From Anaerolineae bacterium (GTDB lineage Bacteria > Chloroflexota > Anaerolineae > Aggregatilineales > Phototrophicaceae), in the NCBI GenBank assembly GCA_017303635.1, contig JAFLCG010000006.1, forward strand, positions 295,067 through 359,066: 64,000 nt of DNA, read 5' to 3'. Positions 62,120-64,000 of this stretch are shown here, piece by piece (positions within the stretch are counted from its first letter, which is position 1; each line of letters opens with the position of its first letter). The position numbers were made by a program, and so were the translations under genes. A model generated the notes under the pieces. That model had not been told where the DNA came from and did not search any database. It saw nothing but the letters and a program-made list of their open reading frames with translations.

Positions 62120-64000
62120 GTCGCACCTATCGGCCCATCATCAAGGGCACTGAAACGAGATTACCCCGGTATCGGACACCGAATTCATCGCCGGTCGCAC
62201 CTATCGGCCCATCATCAAGGGCACTGAAACCTCATGGGGGTGGGCAACCATTCAGGCACACACGGGTCGCACCTATCGGCCCATCATCAAGGGCACTGAA
62301 ACCGCAACGCTGGCGCGGTAGGTGATACCGTCGTAGGGTCGCACCTATCGGCCCATCATCAAGGGCACTGAAACTACAATGCCAGCGTGACGACGGGGGC
62401 AGTGACGGGTCGCACCTATCGGCCCATCATCAAGGGCACTGAAACGATGCCGTAGTCGGTCACCCAGCGACCGTCGCGCCGGTCGCACCTATCGGCCCAT
62501 CATCAAGGGCACTGAAACTACCATCCGGCAAGCGGGGTTAGATGGTAGTGAAGTCGCACCTATCGGCCCATCATCAAGGGCACTGAAACAGATGTTAAAA
62601 AAAGCGGAAAAGCCCGGCATTATGGTCGCACCTATCGGCCCATCATCAAGGGCACTGAAACACCTTGATGAACACGTCGCCGAGGGAGGCCCCGTACGTC
62701 GCACCTATCGGCCCATCATCAAGGGCACTGAAACTCGCAGATGGACGTGATTGACATGCCGTCGCAGCGTCGCACCTATCGGCCCATCATCAAGGGCACT
62801 GAAACACCTCACCATCCAGCGCCCGGCTGATCCGCAGCGCGTCGCACCTATCGGCCCATCATCAAGGGCACTGAAACTTCGACAGCCACAACGCCAACAC
62901 CTGGAAGGCTGCGAGTCGCACCTATCGGCCCATCATCAAGGGCACTGAAACGACGATAAAGGTGTTTAGCAAACACGCCCTTCGCTCGTCGCACCTATCG
63001 GCCCATCATCAAGGGCACTGAAACAACCTGGATGCAACCGAGGCGGCGCGGGTATCCAGTCGCACCTATCGGCCCATCATCAAGGGCACTGAAACCGCTT
63101 TGCTATCGAACGTGTACCCGTCAACCGTTGTCGCACCTATCGGCCCATCATCAAGGGCACTGAAACGATTGTCAACGGGAATACGCCATCGGTTGCCGGT
63201 AGGTCGCACCTATCGGCCCATCATCAAGGGCACTGAAACATCAACAATGCCGACGGCGGCGAAGATGGTAGCACCGAGTCGCACCTATCGGCCCATCATC
63301 AAGGGCACTGAAACACTGAGTAGGCAAACACGATGAAGCTATGGCACCTGTCGCACCTATCGGCCCATCATCAAGGGCACTGAAACGGGCGACAGGTCGC
63401 AACCGAGGAAGCGGCGGCCTAGTCGCACCTATCGGCCCATCATCAAGGGCACTGAAACACGAAACCACACAATCCGCCATGCAACCGGGAGGGTCGCACC
63501 TATCGGCCCATCATCAAGGGCACTGAAACAATGCGGTCAACTGGCCCAACGGGCAGGTCTTGGCGGTCGCACCTATCGGCCCATCATCAAGGGCACTGAA
63601 ACGTCAAAGTCGGCGAAGTCATCCTCGGCACTGCCGAAGTCGCACCTATCGGCCCATCATCAAGGGCACTGAAACTCCGCCAACTGCCGAGCGCGGGAGT
63701 GCGCCGGACGTCGCACCTATCGGCCCATCATCAAGGGCACTGAAACACGATTACTCAGGCGTAATCATGACCAACACCATGTCGCACCTATCGGCCCATC
63801 ATCAAGGGCACTGAAACACCCTATGGCGACATCAACTGGAAGGCGGGGGAGTAGTCGCACCTATCGGCCCATCATCAAGGGCACTGAAACAGTGGTGGCA
63901 ATGTGGGTGATGTGATTACCATCCTGTCGCACCTATCGGCCCATCATCAAGGGCACTGAAACGGGGTGATGGCGACGTAACTAGGCGCGCCCGCCGTGTC
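62120..64000 (+). CRISPR. CRISPR array, 26 complete 37-bp repeats, continues past the window
   Basis: The 37-bp repeat begins GTCGCACC and ends GGGCACTGAAAC. First copy is 62120-62156, the last complete one 63926-63962. All 26 copies read identical. Spacers are 34-38 bp (first 62157-62193, 37 bp). The final GTC (63998-64000) fits the start of repeat 27. In the repeat, GCCC (positions 14-17) pairs with GGGC (26-29); cutting after 29 leaves the 8-nt 5' handle ACUGAAAC typical of Cas6-processed type I systems. Direction is given by the cas operon, the leader at the left and the handle at the right end of each repeat. Confidence 0.98.

Noticed and set aside
62053..63814. Open frames with repeated VAPIGPSSRALK units
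   Set aside because: They are translations of the CRISPR repeats, not proteins.

Overview
The window looks like a chromosomal segment of a high-GC (about 60%) bacterium. The gene repertoire suggests a member of the Chloroflexota, Anaerolineae-like: Ser/Thr kinases with Thr/Pro-rich linkers, a ROK-controlled sugar ABC operon, a YfhO-type membrane protein, lone CpaF ATPase, and abundant short palindromic intergenic repeats. This placement is inference from gene content; no 16S rRNA gene or ribosomal protein gene is present to test it.

Layout. 0-6.1 kb: end of an LCP-family wall-polymer ligase, a Ser/Thr kinase, a small P-loop kinase and NagZ. 6.1-6.9 kb: non-coding, repeat-rich. 6.9-11.3 kb: four-gene ABC importer of the polyamine/iron type. 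11.5-14.4 kb: CpaF ATPase, a STAS-like protein and a two-gene HNH nuclease cassette. 14.4-15.2 kb: arylamine N-acetyltransferase. 15.4-23.0 kb: six-gene alpha-glucoside operon (ROK repressor, two permeases, binding protein, GH15, GH31) with two matching palindromic operator candidates. 23.1-28.1 kb: tRNA-Lys, tyrosine recombinase, NAD-dependent epimerase, aldo/keto reductase, cytochrome P450. 28.3-42.7 kb: YfhO-like protein, intradiol dioxygenase, thioredoxin-like protein, acyl-CoA dehydrogenase, PPOX protein, a ferric-reductase-like gene split by a 7-bp tandem repeat, isocitrate/isopropylmalate dehydrogenase family protein, a second Ser/Thr kinase and a lytic transglycosylase. 43.0-46.6 kb: copper operon (MerR regulator, DUF305 protein, CopA) behind a long-spacer MerR-type promoter.

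46.5-51.7 kb is a mobile island: an intact large serine recombinase with a small upstream ORF and a sigma-factor-like protein, next to a decayed copy of the same recombinase cassette. It is followed by a strongly structured, probably transcribed, non-coding stretch (51498-51624). 51.7-64 kb is a complete type I CRISPR-Cas locus: WYL regulator, cas3 (helicase first, HD nuclease at the C-terminus), cas8, cas7, cas5, cas6, cas1, cas2, cas4, a short leader with an extended -10 promoter, and an array of 26 identical 37-nt repeats that runs off the right edge. The Cas proteins would act together as adaptation (Cas1-2-4), crRNA processing (Cas6), surveillance (Cas8-7-5) and target destruction (Cas3).

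The items most worth following up are the structured RNA candidate beside the CRISPR locus, the recombinase/sigma-like island, the repeat-mediated frameshift in the ferric-reductase-like gene, the C-terminal HD arrangement of Cas3, and dispersed repeats that have inserted in frame into coding sequences.
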